Source: Bradyrhizobium ivorense
GTDB taxonomy: Bacteria > Pseudomonadota > Alphaproteobacteria > Rhizobiales > Xanthobacteraceae
Direction of reading: 5' to 3'
DNA: 64,000 nucleotides
NCBI RefSeq assembly: GCF_900696085.1
Contig: NZ_CAADFC020000028.1
Span: forward strand, 124,001 to 188,000
Shown: piece by piece, positions 25,941 through 35,306 of the stretch
Layout: the number at the start of each line of letters is the position of its first letter
Numbering within the stretch: the first letter of the stretch is position 1
Translations under genes and position numbers: made by a program
Notes under the pieces: model-generated
Seen by the model: the letters and a program-made list of their open reading frames with translations, nothing else
What the model was told of the DNA's origin: nothing
Database searches by the model: none

Positions 25941-27274
25941 CGCCGGTCTTCTAGAATGGCCCAGAGGTACAATTCGAGCTCCGGCCAGTCTCCAGAAAAA
26001 TGCATGCCTATGGAGGGAGCAGTGCTGAAATCAGGCCAGAGCAGTGACTTTCTGTCCAGATAAAAATACACGTGGTCGGTGATCGCGCGGATATGCGGCG
26101 GAGGGGTTGGCAAATGCACCAAGGGAACGCCTGGAAGATTGGCGTGAACAATTTCGTTCATCTTGGTGTTCGGTCCGACCTTGAACAGGTGCGGAAAGTC
26201 GTTCTGAATTTCGACGAGGGGACGCCGCGCGGCCACCTCGAGCACGAACGTTGCATTGCGAAACAGCGTTCGATCGCGGATTGGGGAAATAAAGGCGTTC
26301 GCGGCGCGCTCGATAATTTCAAGACGAATTGCCCTGCGCCCAAGACGAGCGCTCAGGAAATCCTGTAAATCCCGCATCACAGGTCCGAAGACGTTCTCAA
26401 GGTCGTCCTGGTCATAAGCCGGATAGGATCGCGCGCGACGCTCGGGCGTCGCAAATGTCGCGAGCTCGCCGACCAGACGCAGAAATTCCTCGAACAATCG
26501 TTCAGGGTGCAGATACCCGGAAGAGCTGAAATGCTTCAGGACTGCGATATGGCGGTTCAACAATTGCAGAACAAAATAATCGGCGCTCTGCAATCCTCCT
26601 CCGGCAGTCGGGTCGGCAGCATAGCGCGCCAATTCCTCGAGCTTGTTGTCAATCCATCCAATCGCGCGGTCGATCCAGCCATTGACCACCGGATGGGCGC
26701 TGCACAGCAGCACCGGTGGTACGTATTTTTCGTCAAATACGATCTGTTTGTCCCTGACCTCGAGAATGCGGCTCACGCCAAGCCCGACGTAGCCGGGCTT
26801 GGCGGATTTCCGGAGCTCGTAGCCCAATCTGGGAAACGCGATATCGATCTCTTCTTCGAGACGGAGGGCTGAGCTGGAATCAACGAACGTTTCGGCGTTC
26901 AAAACGAAACGAGATGCGCTTTCGACGTCTCGGTCGTCGACCTCGCGGGTGTTCGCGGCCGCAACCGGAATCGATAGCCAGGCGATTTGTTGGGACGCAG
27001 TGTCTGGGATCACGATCGGCGGCGGCAGCGGACTGTCGGCCGGAATGTCGAACGGCGTACCATCCGGCATGACGCCGGCCGCCCGCCGCAACCCGAACTT
27101 GCTTTGCTGCGCCAGGTCCCGGTCGATCTCCAGGTAGGAGAACCCCCATGGATAAGGAGTGGCGTAGCGGACCCGCGATGTTAGGAGATGCTCATGGTAG
27201 CGGTCATTCTGCTGAAAATGCTGGGGCCGCAAGAACAGCCCCTCCGTCCATGCCACCTTGGTGTACCAGGACAT
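25937..27274 (-). CDS. tssK: Type VI secretion baseplate protein TssK (ImpJ)
   Basis: 445 residues starting with the typical TssK opening, MSWYTKVAWTEGLFLRPQHFQQNDRYHE. TssK joins the baseplate to the membrane complex (TssL/TssM) and is cytoplasmic. The length matches the family. It overlaps tssL by four bases. Upstream is a 141-base gap after tagH, AT-richer than its surroundings, that could hold an internal promoter; I could not define one with confidence. Confidence 0.95.
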   Translation of the reverse strand: MSWYTKVAWTEGLFLRPQHFQQNDRYHEHLLTSRVRYATPYPWGFSYLEIDRDLAQQSKFGLRRAAGVMPDGTPFDIPADSPLPPPIVIPDTASQQIAWLSIPVAAANTREVDDRDVESASRFVLNAETFVDSSSALRLEEEIDIAFPRLGYELRKSAKPGYVGLGVSRILEVRDKQIVFDEKYVPPVLLCSAHPVVNGWIDRAIGWIDNKLEELARYAADPTAGGGLQSADYFVLQLLNRHIAVLKHFSSSGYLHPERLFEEFLRLVGELATFATPERRARSYPAYDQDDLENVFGPVMRDLQDFLSARLGRRAIRLEIIERAANAFISPIRDRTLFRNATFVLEVAARRPLVEIQNDFPHLFKVGPNTKMNEIVHANLPGVPLVHLPTPPPHIRAITDHVYFYLDRKSLLWPDFSTAPSIGMHFSGDWPELELYLWAILEDRR

Positions 27275-27415
27275 TCTCGACCCATGTCAATTTCGCTAGG
27301 TCCAAGAAAATAGCGTGCTGGACCCGGTTTGCGTTATCGTCAGCTTACGCCAACATGCCATATTGAACTATCAGTCGCGTAAGTATCAATTCTCTCAGTG
27401 CTTGCTAAAACCAGT

Positions 27416-28822
27416 TTATCCTACATCGTTTCCGGCTCGGTCGTAACATTCTGCGAAGTAATCCATGAAGGCCCGGAGCATGCCGTCCTTATGATGCTGA
27501 GTCCGGGCCTGCCAACGCGCTACGTGAATGTCCCACAAGCGCGCCTTGTTGGAACTGACCATGGCGACCAAACCACGGTCGCTGGTGGATTTTGCTTCGA
27601 TGTTGGCAGGGTCGAATTCCTCAATGACCAGCTTGAACGCCTGCTGCATGGCTATGTAGGTCTTGACCTGATGACGCTTCACGTCGTCAAAGCCTTGTGT
27701 CAGTGCGCCCCGGGCATCGAGGAAGCCGCGATTCTTCGAGCCGAACATGATGCGCAAGGCATCTTCGACCGTCGGGGCGAACTTGAGCGGATTGTTATCG
27801 AACGCCTGAACCGTGGTTTGGTCCGCACTCCGGGCAAGCCGCTTGGCTTGCTGACGCGCATCGAGAAGTTGTCTCATGTTTTCAATGACGAGAAGCGTCA
27901 ATTGACCGAGCTGTTCGGCAAACTCGGCTGGATCACGCGCCGCGAACGGGTCATCGGACAGTCCTGCCCCGCGGGCAAACATTCGGTTGAAGTCCGCTCC
28001 TGCCCCTGAGGGTTTGCCGGTTCCCTTCTCGGCGACTGCTTCGCCATTTTCATTTGGAGCCGGCACCTCTCGCGGCTCGGGCCGCGTCGGTTGCGCCTGA
28101 ATTCCGGAAGGCAGCGAAGCCGCTGACGGTTCGATCGGCTCCGCACCCCACACGTTTGGTTCGGCGGGAGCGGGCGAGGCACGCCGCGGATTTGGCAGGG
28201 GATTGATGGCTGGTTCTGCCGGGGGCCGCTTTGCAGGGGCATCGGCCCAGCTCTCGGCCGGTTCTACTTGTGGCTGCGCTGGTTTCAGACCTCGTGGCGC
28301 GCCCTGCGGACTGGAAGGCGGAACTTGGGCCGAAGGCACGTCCACGGCCCAGTCGAGAAAGTCCGGCCCGACGGGCCGAAGGTCACGAGGTCCCCGCAAC
28401 TCCTTGCGGTCGATGGGAGGCGCGGCATCCTCGGTTGAAGTCCATAGCCCACCGTAATCCACGACTGGAGTGCCCGGTGCCGGCGTGCCGGCCGGCGTTG
28501 CGTCTTCATCGAGTTCGACCGCGATAATATAGTGCCCAATGGCAAATCGGTCACCGTTGCGCAGCAGGTGCGGCTCCTTTAGCCGGTTGCTGTCGCCTTG
28601 CAGAAAGGTGCCATTGGATGAGATATCGTGCAGCCAATAGCCGCCTTCCCGCCATCGCACCTCGCAGTGTCTTCCTGAAATGAGACGGCTCGGATCCGGG
28701 AGGGTCCAATCGAGATATTGGTTGCGACCGATATCAATGCCCCGCTTGCCCTGAATAGATATGCTGAGCGGACCGCCGTCCGGCAGACTCGTTTGGTTCT
28801 CTATCTTGAGCGTGAGTGCCAT
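27416..28822 (-). CDS. tagH: Type VI secretion FHA-domain protein TagH/Fha (ImpI)
   Basis: 468 residues. An N-terminal FHA domain at about 1-100 has the expected marks: IGRNQYLDW, SGRHCEVRW and DISSNGTFL, which bind phosphothreonine. A proline/alanine-rich linker of about 140 residues follows. The C-terminal about 190 residues match the TagH C-terminal domain (FAEQLGQLTLLVIENMRQLLDAR, NPLKFAPTVEDALRIMFG). In the threonine-phosphorylation pathway the FHA protein is the kinase substrate and trigger for assembly. The kinase, phosphatase and TagF genes downstream in the operon support that role here. Confidence 0.93.
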   Translation of the reverse strand: MALTLKIENQTSLPDGGPLSISIQGKRGIDIGRNQYLDWTLPDPSRLISGRHCEVRWREGGYWLHDISSNGTFLQGDSNRLKEPHLLRNGDRFAIGHYIIAVELDEDATPAGTPAPGTPVVDYGGLWTSTEDAAPPIDRKELRGPRDLRPVGPDFLDWAVDVPSAQVPPSSPQGAPRGLKPAQPQVEPAESWADAPAKRPPAEPAINPLPNPRRASPAPAEPNVWGAEPIEPSAASLPSGIQAQPTRPEPREVPAPNENGEAVAEKGTGKPSGAGADFNRMFARGAGLSDDPFAARDPAEFAEQLGQLTLLVIENMRQLLDARQQAKRLARSADQTTVQAFDNNPLKFAPTVEDALRIMFGSKNRGFLDARGALTQGFDDVKRHQVKTYIAMQQAFKLVIEEFDPANIEAKSTSDRGLVAMVSSNKARLWDIHVARWQARTQHHKDGMLRAFMDYFAECYDRAGNDVG

Positions 28823-28936
28823 AACCGGCTTCTCTGCAGAGGATTAGTCTTTGGCATCGCGGCTAATTCTCGCCTGCCATTGACGATTTCGTCCAGTGGA
28901 CTTTGAACGTATGTGTCGTTGCCCATTGTCTGCCGG

Positions 28937-29497
28937 TCATCCGTCCTGGACAATTCCGGTTTCAGCCAGCTTGATTCCATCCGTGATACATGACCGCAAA
29001 CGTGTCAGGCGTTCGGGACTTCCGATCCGCGCTGCGCTGAGCAAGATTGCGATGCGGACGGCTCGCGCCGTCATGTACTGCGGAGTGGGGACCTGCTGGT
29101 CTCCAAGCACCTGAAATCCGCCGGCCCATCCCGCCGCGCGCGCCAACCAGGTCGAAGGGTCGTTTTGGTCGCCATCGCTCCCAATCTCGAATGCCTTCTG
29201 CCTGTTCTGGTCGTCGGGCTGATAGGCCCACGCTTCGGCGGCCAGCAATCCGACGGCGGGCTCCCGTGCGATGCCGCTGGCCAAGGCCCTGACACTCGCG
29301 CAGGCCCACCAGACCGCCTCGCGCCGTGGCAAGAGGTAGGCGCAGAATGCCACCGCCTCCGGAAGCTTGTCGTGCGACGACAATGCTCTCGCGAAGTCGA
29401 CCGGAGGCTGGTCGGTCGGTTTTACGCTGACCTTCTGCGATACTTCGGGAAATGCGTCGAACAAGGCCTGAGCGGTCGCGAAACGGACTCGGGACAT
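28937..29497 (-). CDS. T6SS-linked protein, possibly DUF6931 family
   Basis: 186 residues from the ATG at 29497; a TTG one codon upstream is less likely. It has no signal peptide or membrane segment and looks alpha-helical. The segment LLPRREAVWWACASVRALA and the segment around AAEAWAYQPDDQNRQKAFEIG remind me of DUF6931, a family seen next to vgrG and FHA genes in T6SS clusters; I recall this from memory only. Lying between vgrG and tagH on the same strand, it could be a chaperone or adaptor for VgrG or its cargo. That role is an inference. Confidence 0.65.
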   Translation of the reverse strand: MSRVRFATAQALFDAFPEVSQKVSVKPTDQPPVDFARALSSHDKLPEAVAFCAYLLPRREAVWWACASVRALASGIAREPAVGLLAAEAWAYQPDDQNRQKAFEIGSDGDQNDPSTWLARAAGWAGGFQVLGDQQVPTPQYMTARAVRIAILLSAARIGSPERLTRLRSCITDGIKLAETGIVQDG

Positions 29498-29617
29498 CAA
29501 TGACCTCTGGCGTCAGCTTCCGGAGGATACGCAAAAAAATCAATGTATAACAAGACATTCGCATATTGAGCCCGGCGTCACAAGGGGCATCGGACCACTC
29601 GCGTCGCAAGGACGGTT

Positions 29618-31543
29618 CTACAAGGGTATGCCGCTGACAACGGCGGCGCCTGCAACCAGGAGTGGTGTGTTGAGCGTGGCGCCGATGTTGACCGCAGGAG
29701 CCATGATGTTGACCGCGGCCTCTCCATTGATGTTGATCACGGGCGACAGCATCGAGATCGACGCCGGCGTGATCTGGATGCTGCTCATGCCGAAGCACAC
29801 AGTGAGGTTGATCCCCATCATCGCGTCCACGGTCTGCTGCCCGATATCGAGAGTGATGGTTTGATTTCCCAGCAGGAGTTCCACGGTGTCGTTGCCCTTC
29901 TGGATCGTCCATGACCGGTTGCCGCCAACCGTCCAGGTCTGGTCGCCTCCCAGGGCAGGTGAATCCAGCTTGACCACGCCCACGGTACCGGTCTGGTTGG
30001 CATTGATGGTCACGAGGTGATCCGCCTGGGCATGCATGCGGATGAATTCGCCCCCCTTCTTGTCCTCGAACATGAATTCATTGTAGCCGTGGTCACCCTT
30101 TGAGGACTCCGATTTGGTCCCGGACTGCGTCTTCTTGCCCGGCAGATTGTAGGGCACTTTGTTGTCGCCGTTGTAGACGCATCCCGTAACCAGCGGCCTG
30201 TCAGGGTCGCCTTCAAGAAATTCCACAACCACCTCCATGCCGACCCTTGGAATAAACTGGGTCCCCCATTTCTTGCCCGACCAGGCATGAGCCACGCGAA
30301 TCGGGCAGGACTTCTGCGGCTCGCGATCCCAGAAGAACTGAACCCAGATGTGCGCGTCCTCGTCGGTCGAGATTTCCTCGCTTTCCTCGCCTTTCTTGCC
30401 GACCACTTTGGCTGTCTGAATGCCGCAGATGACCGGCTTCGGGGTCACGGGGAGCATACGGAAGGGGCGATCGCTCGGCTGCAATTCATAATTCCCATAA
30501 TAGACTTGCTCCTCGGGGGCCCCGCCTCCGAACCCGGTGCGGTAGTGCTGGGTGCCATATCGATGTGAACATCGGACCGCGAGGAATTCGCGATTCTCCG
30601 AAGCAATTGGATGTCGTTCGACGGTGAAGAGGGTGCCTGGAAACAGTGAAGCGGCGTCGCCATCGACATAGCGGCGGTGATCAAATGACTGTTCGGCCTC
30701 GAGCCTGAACTTCGAAAACTTGTTTCCCTTGCTCAGCTCGTCGTATTTTCCCGGATAGTCATAGACCTCGAGCTTTGAATGCTGGTACCGCTCCGATCCT
30801 TCATTGGGAGCTCGGAGCTTCTTGCTGGGCTTGGTCGGGTCGTAGTCATTGAATTCGATCTTGCCGGTGCGAAAGCGGCGCTCTGAAACCCAGGCGCCGA
30901 GCAATTGATCGAGGTGCAGTTCGGTCCCTTGCAAGGGCAGGTAGGGTAGCGTGGGAACGTCCGGGTTCTTCCGGTGGGAGGAGCGTGCATCAGCCATCAC
31001 CATGGTGTGCTTGCCCTCACGGTGCTCGAAGAAATAGTAAATGCCGTAGAGCTCCATCAAGCGGGAGCAGAATGCCAGATCGGACTCTCGATACTGAACG
31101 CAGTAGGGGATCTTGTCGTAGTCCGCGGTGAGACGGAATTCGAAGTCGGGAAATCCGCCCTTCGTGAAAACCTCTTCGATGATGTCCTTGACTTTCTTGT
31201 CGAGAAAAATGCGGCAATCGGCCTTGTAGCCCAACAGGTAGAACCACGGGCGCAGCACCAATCGGTAATGAAAGAAATCATCCGTCTTTCCGACCCATTG
31301 GGCTCGTGTGAGAATGCCATCGAAAAAGCGGAACTTCCCCTTATAGGCCTTGAGCTTGATCGTGCACGACTTGCCGAGCGCCGCGTCGAAGTTGATGTCG
31401 CCTTGCTCGCTTAGCGCGTCGATCTGGAATTCAAATAGTTCGCCAAGTCCTTCGACCCCGGTGAATTGGGTCAGCACTAGCTTGTCCTTGCCCAGCGGTG
31501 TGGTCAGTTCTGCGACGACGTCGGTTTGAGTAAGCGGTGCCAT
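29618..31543 (-). CDS. vgrG: Type VI secretion spike protein TssI/VgrG
   Basis: 641 residues from the ATG at 31543 (MAPLTQTDVVAEL); the longer frame has an arginine-rich start that is not credible. The N-terminal part is the gp27-like module (LVLTQFTGVEGLGELFEFQIDALS), then the gp5 OB-fold (HIWVQFFWDREP, RVAHAWSGKKWGTQFIPRVGMEVVVEFLEGDPDRP). The C-terminal needle has repeated beta-prism strands and ends after VAGAAVVSGIPL. There is no extra C-terminal effector domain, so cargo must attach otherwise. It begins the minus arm. A candidate effector gene starts 230 bases away on the other strand. Confidence 0.95.
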   Translation of the reverse strand: MAPLTQTDVVAELTTPLGKDKLVLTQFTGVEGLGELFEFQIDALSEQGDINFDAALGKSCTIKLKAYKGKFRFFDGILTRAQWVGKTDDFFHYRLVLRPWFYLLGYKADCRIFLDKKVKDIIEEVFTKGGFPDFEFRLTADYDKIPYCVQYRESDLAFCSRLMELYGIYYFFEHREGKHTMVMADARSSHRKNPDVPTLPYLPLQGTELHLDQLLGAWVSERRFRTGKIEFNDYDPTKPSKKLRAPNEGSERYQHSKLEVYDYPGKYDELSKGNKFSKFRLEAEQSFDHRRYVDGDAASLFPGTLFTVERHPIASENREFLAVRCSHRYGTQHYRTGFGGGAPEEQVYYGNYELQPSDRPFRMLPVTPKPVICGIQTAKVVGKKGEESEEISTDEDAHIWVQFFWDREPQKSCPIRVAHAWSGKKWGTQFIPRVGMEVVVEFLEGDPDRPLVTGCVYNGDNKVPYNLPGKKTQSGTKSESSKGDHGYNEFMFEDKKGGEFIRMHAQADHLVTINANQTGTVGVVKLDSPALGGDQTWTVGGNRSWTIQKGNDTVELLLGNQTITLDIGQQTVDAMMGINLTVCFGMSSIQITPASISMLSPVININGEAAVNIMAPAVNIGATLNTPLLVAGAAVVSGIPL

Positions 31544-31773
31544 TGAAAAATCCTCGTCTCGTCTTCTGCGCCAATATCGGCGACGATATCGAACTGCCAA
31601 TTAGTAGTCGAGCGGGCGTCAATCGCCGCGTCAAAACTGATCAAGACAAAGCGACGCGGCGGCTCGACTTTGTCGTCCACAAACTTGAACCAATCCTCAA
31701 GTTCGCCGACATAATTCAAGGTGATCTCTACGAGCTATCGCGAGACGTCGTGTTTCGCGCCTGTGGGGGAGCT

Positions 31774-32754
31774 ATGGAGTTCCAGACACCCAAGGGACGC
31801 AAGCTTACCGAGCTTTGTATCGATTCGTCGGCAGACGGTTCAGGAAGGGGCAGGAGGATTGCATTGCGGTGCAAATTTCCGCCCGGCGACAAGAACCCTT
31901 CCTTGTCCTGCTCACCCAGCCTCAAGATCGTCAGTCAGAAAGTCCACCGGCACGGCATCATCGATTTCGTCATCGAGGTGGTTCTGCTCGGTGTGAACCA
32001 GCGTATCTCATACGTCATCATGCAGTACGATACGACGTCGTTCGGAACGAGCTATCGGGCGGACGAGACGTTGAGGATCACACTGGGACAGGTGAGCAAA
32101 CACGCCAACTTTGAATCCGACCTGTTGGCTCAAATGCTTGGAATGAGCTCTGACGCGGACCATCTGCTTGCCTACTACCGTGTTTTGAATGCCAACAATA
32201 ATCAGGAACTGCCAAGGGATCAGTGGGACGCGCTGAGCGACAATCCGCTGAAGCAGAACACTGGACCGGATCCAAAAAAGTGGAATTGTGGCGGCGCGCT
32301 GATGACGTTTGGGGCGGTGTATGCCCCGCGGCATTACGTCAGCGGCGCTCAATTATATTACAGGACCCCGAGTCCATCGAAGCTCTCGGCAGTTCATTTC
32401 AAGAAGGAAACGGTCGCTGCCGGGGCGAGGAAGATCAGGCAGCAATTGAAAAACGGCAACTTCGTGCAGGTGTTCGTCGGCCACAACGAGGACTTGACTG
32501 TCGAGGGTGGCATCATAAAGCCAAGCAGCAACACCCATTACATCACCTTGTTTGGGGCGAGCGCGAGTGGGAACGAATTCATCTTCTTTGATCCCTGGCC
32601 GACGGGCTCGATTATGACCTATCAAAGCGGCATCATGGGACCGGTTAAGTCGGTGTTTATGGGGACGATCAATTTCGTGGAAAGCGAGGGAAAGATCCGA
32701 TCGCCAGACGTCGTTTCGGGCCGTCATAAATACGTGATACTCACCGGGCCCTAG
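31774..32754 (+). CDS. Candidate T6SS effector with papain-like cysteine hydrolase signature
   Basis: 326 residues from the ATG at 31774, which follows GGGGGAGCT; the frame stays open back to 31537 and overlaps the vgrG start, but the upstream part looks less coding. There is no signal peptide. Residues 1-75 are beta-rich with GKRLTEL-like strands (here GRKLTELCID). The C-terminal half carries, in papain order, Cys172 in KKWNCGGALMTFG, His255 in THYITLFGAS and Asp273 in FIFFDPWPTGS. That Cys, HxxxL and DPW pattern is what papain-like/C39-like peptidases show. Its place between vgrG and tssA suggests a secreted effector. The enzyme class is inferred by motif only, and no neighbouring immunity gene is evident. 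Confidence 0.7.
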   Translation: MEFQTPKGRKLTELCIDSSADGSGRGRRIALRCKFPPGDKNPSLSCSPSLKIVSQKVHRHGIIDFVIEVVLLGVNQRISYVIMQYDTTSFGTSYRADETLRITLGQVSKHANFESDLLAQMLGMSSDADHLLAYYRVLNANNNQELPRDQWDALSDNPLKQNTGPDPKKWNCGGALMTFGAVYAPRHYVSGAQLYYRTPSPSKLSAVHFKKETVAAGARKIRQQLKNGNFVQVFVGHNEDLTVEGGIIKPSSNTHYITLFGASASGNEFIFFDPWPTGSIMTYQSGIMGPVKSVFMGTINFVESEGKIRSPDVVSGRHKYVILTGP

Positions 32755-33170
32755 CGTCAGCGTACTGGTCCGTTTGGCTCGTCGTCTTGCAACCATGGCC
32801 TCTGCGCTCGCGGACGTTGAGTCTCGAAATACGGAAGCTCTTGGCAATGTTCTGCATCGGGCAATCCGGCGTTGAGTTGTTCGCCACGATGCACGGGTAA
32901 TGTATCGAGGTGCTATTATACCTCTGCTATTTGCTTGCGGTCCGCCGCCGAACCCAGGTCGAGTGTGCATGGACGTTACCGCCTCGCTCGAACTTTGGTG
33001 GAGGCCCTTAACCTGCGTTCTGTCGGAACGGCAATGACCCGTGGCAAATGTTTGTCGAAGAGGGTATTGGTAAGCAGTATTGCCGTTCAAAGATCATACG
33101 CGTTGGAATTATTGATTTCAGTTAGGTAGATTGCGTTTGCATCAAGCCAAAGCCCGATGGGGGCGCGCCG
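32755..33170. other. Non-coding gap between the candidate effector and tssA
   Basis: About 415 bases without a credible gene. A frame of 85 codons at 32872-33129 has atypical composition and no ribosome binding site. A short hairpin (GAGGT/ACCTC) lies near 32910-32930. The tssA promoter is probably here but I cannot place it. The composition is lower in GC than the T6SS genes on either side. Confidence 0.45.
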
Positions 33171-34592
33171 GTGTCGGAATTTGATTCTTCGGCCTTATTG
33201 GAGCGCGACGATGGCGCTGCGCCGTCGAGCGCCATACCGGCGGGAATGCCCATATCGACATCGTCCGCTCCACTGGATCCCGCGGTCGCCGCGATCTGTC
33301 GGCCGATCTCGGCCGAGGATCCTTGCGGACCGGACTTGGACATCGCAGAGGATGCGGCATACCTCAACTACTTCGCCGCTGTCGAAGGGATCTTGCCGCC
33401 GTCGTTCTTCTCCAGCGAGGATGGCAAACCGTTTGACCGGACTACGGTCGACCTGCCCGGGCAAATCGATGCGCTTGAGCCGTTGTTGAGACGTACCCGC
33501 GATATCCGGTTGATGGTCACACGCGCTCGCTTGATGGTTCTCAACCGGGATCTGAAGGGTTTCGCAGTCAGCATAGCCGCCATAGCCGAGTCGCTCGATT
33601 TGTATTGGGATGCGGTGCATCCGAGGGTTGTGGACGGCGAAATGACCGCGCGACAATCGGCGCTGGCGGCGTTGGAACTGCCGACAGTGGTGTTCGCGCT
33701 GCAATATACGCCCCTGTTCGAGGCGCGTCGGATTGGACCAATCAGCTATCGCGCCTGGATGATCGCGAATGGGGGAGCGAAGGCGCGCGACGGCGAACCT
33801 GCCCTGAATCTGGCCAGCATCGTTTCGGCAAGAGGCGATGCCGAGCCGGCGATGCTCGAGGAGACACGCGGGAACATTCGGCTGCTCAAGGCCTCCCTTA
33901 GCCGCATACGCGATGCATTCGCGAAGCAAGGCGGCTCCGCCGGCCTCGAGAATCTGCCATCACTGACCAACAATATCCTCGCGTTCGTGGATCCGCGCGC
34001 CGCGGAAAGTGCCAAACCGGCAACTGCCGATGGCGAAGAGCCGGAAATGGCGAGCGCATCATCCCAGCCATCGGGCTTCTCGGCGGGCTCGCTGACCGAC
34101 GCGAAGGAAGCACTGGCCGCGATTGCCGATTACTACGCCAGGTCGGAGCCTTCGAGCCCCACACTTCCGCTGGTTCGGCAGGCCCACCAGCTCGTCGGCA
34201 AGTCGTTCTTCGAGGTGATGAGCGTGTTGGTACCCACGCAAATCGAGAAGGCGGCGTTCCAGATAGGCGGCGACCAGGTCTTCGAATTGCCGCTTGGCAA
34301 GCTTCCCAAACCGCCAGAGTTGCACATGCCGGCCGAGAGCCCGAACCCACAGCCGGGCGAGGTCTTGGATGGTGCAGCAGACATGCCGCATACCCGCAAC
34401 CGTATCGAATCGCGTTCAGAGGCGATCGGGCTGCTGGAACAGGTCGAGCGCCATTTTCGCCGCACCGAGCCCTCGAGCCCGGTGCCGTGGCTTTGCGAAC
34501 GCGCGCGGGCCTTGGCCGAACGGGATTTCATGGCAGTGCTTCGCGACGTATTGCCGAAGGCGGCGCTGAGGAACATCGGCGTCGAAAGGTAG
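33171..34592 (+). CDS. tssA: Type VI secretion protein TssA (ImpA)
   Basis: 473 residues from a GTG. The ImpA N-terminal domain is clear: ICRPISAEDPCGPDLDIAEDAAY at about 42-64 (the family's P-I-x-x-x-x-PCGxDL motif), then SLDLYWDAVHP and YRAWMIANGG. The C-terminal half repeats an RSEAIGLLEQVERHFRRTEPSSP-type element found twice, near 315 and 420, and ends in AALRNIGVER. TssA starts and caps tail-tube and sheath polymerisation. The end of its frame is followed by a 160-base gap holding a good promoter for tssB. Confidence 0.93.
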   Translation: MSEFDSSALLERDDGAAPSSAIPAGMPISTSSAPLDPAVAAICRPISAEDPCGPDLDIAEDAAYLNYFAAVEGILPPSFFSSEDGKPFDRTTVDLPGQIDALEPLLRRTRDIRLMVTRARLMVLNRDLKGFAVSIAAIAESLDLYWDAVHPRVVDGEMTARQSALAALELPTVVFALQYTPLFEARRIGPISYRAWMIANGGAKARDGEPALNLASIVSARGDAEPAMLEETRGNIRLLKASLSRIRDAFAKQGGSAGLENLPSLTNNILAFVDPRAAESAKPATADGEEPEMASASSQPSGFSAGSLTDAKEALAAIADYYARSEPSSPTLPLVRQAHQLVGKSFFEVMSVLVPTQIEKAAFQIGGDQVFELPLGKLPKPPELHMPAESPNPQPGEVLDGAADMPHTRNRIESRSEAIGLLEQVERHFRRTEPSSPVPWLCERARALAERDFMAVLRDVLPKAALRNIGVER

Positions 34593-34635
34593 AGTTTGGT
34601 TAAAACGGAAGGATGGCCAGATGTGTTCTTGACGA

Positions 34636-34664
34636 TTGACGGGATAACAAAAATTCCGTCTAAT
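34636..34664 (+). promoter_or_regulatory. Predicted sigma-70-type promoter for tssB and following genes
   Basis: TTGACG at 34636-34641 and TCTAAT at 34659-34664 are separated by 17 bases, close to the sigma-70 consensus. They lie about 90 bases before the tssB ATG, in an AT-richer stretch. A second TTGACG at 34629 overlaps the -35 area. No sigma-54 (GG-N10-GC) element is evident here. Confidence 0.55.
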
Positions 34665-34752
34665 CTAGAGCATTAGTCGACCAATCCAACGGACTTGATC
34701 GGCTGTCGCGGTTTTTTGGTCGACGGCCTGCATTTTTAGATTGGGGCTGTAT

Positions 34753-35292
34753 ATGGCACGAGATAGCGGCCAGAAGTTTATTCGCCGAAATCGCCCGCCT
34801 AGGGTGCATATCACTTACGAGAATCCGTCGAACGCCGAGGAGAAGATCGAGCTCCCCTTTGTCATGGGAGTGTTGTCCGATTTGTCGGGCAACGCGCCGG
34901 GCGTCGAAAAGCCAGAACTCAAGGACCGCAAGTTCCTGGAGTTCGACATGGACAATCTCGACGCTCGAATGGCAGCGATTCAGCCTGGCGTCAGTTTCCG
35001 TGTCGAAAACAAGCTCTCCGAAAACTCCGACGAAAAAATGGGCGTGAGTTTGCGGTTCGACAAAATGGCGGATTTCGAGCCAGCGGCGGTCGCAAAGCAA
35101 ATTCCGGCGTTGGCAAAGCTGCTGGAAGCGCGGCAGCAGCTGGCCAATCTGCAGCGTTACATGGACGGCAAGGTTGCCGCCGAAGCGCAGTTGCGCAAGC
35201 TCCTGTCGGACCCGCAACTCATGGCCGCGGTCAAGAACCGTGCTTCCGAGCAAGCCGGCCCGGACGACGATACGACTGAAAGCAAATCCTGA
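34753..35292 (+). CDS. tssB: Type VI secretion contractile sheath small subunit TssB (ImpB/VipA)
   Basis: 179 residues. It starts MARDSGQKFIRRNRPPRVHITYE and has the family segments LPFVMGVLSDLSG at about 35-47 and LKDRKFLEFDMDNLD at 57-71, then the helical end with LLEARQQLANLQRYMDGK. TssB pairs with TssC to build the sheath. It is 14 bases from tssC. Confidence 0.96.
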   Translation: MARDSGQKFIRRNRPPRVHITYENPSNAEEKIELPFVMGVLSDLSGNAPGVEKPELKDRKFLEFDMDNLDARMAAIQPGVSFRVENKLSENSDEKMGVSLRFDKMADFEPAAVAKQIPALAKLLEARQQLANLQRYMDGKVAAEAQLRKLLSDPQLMAAVKNRASEQAGPDDDTTESKS

Positions 35293-35306
35293 TCGGAGAC
35301 TGGGCC

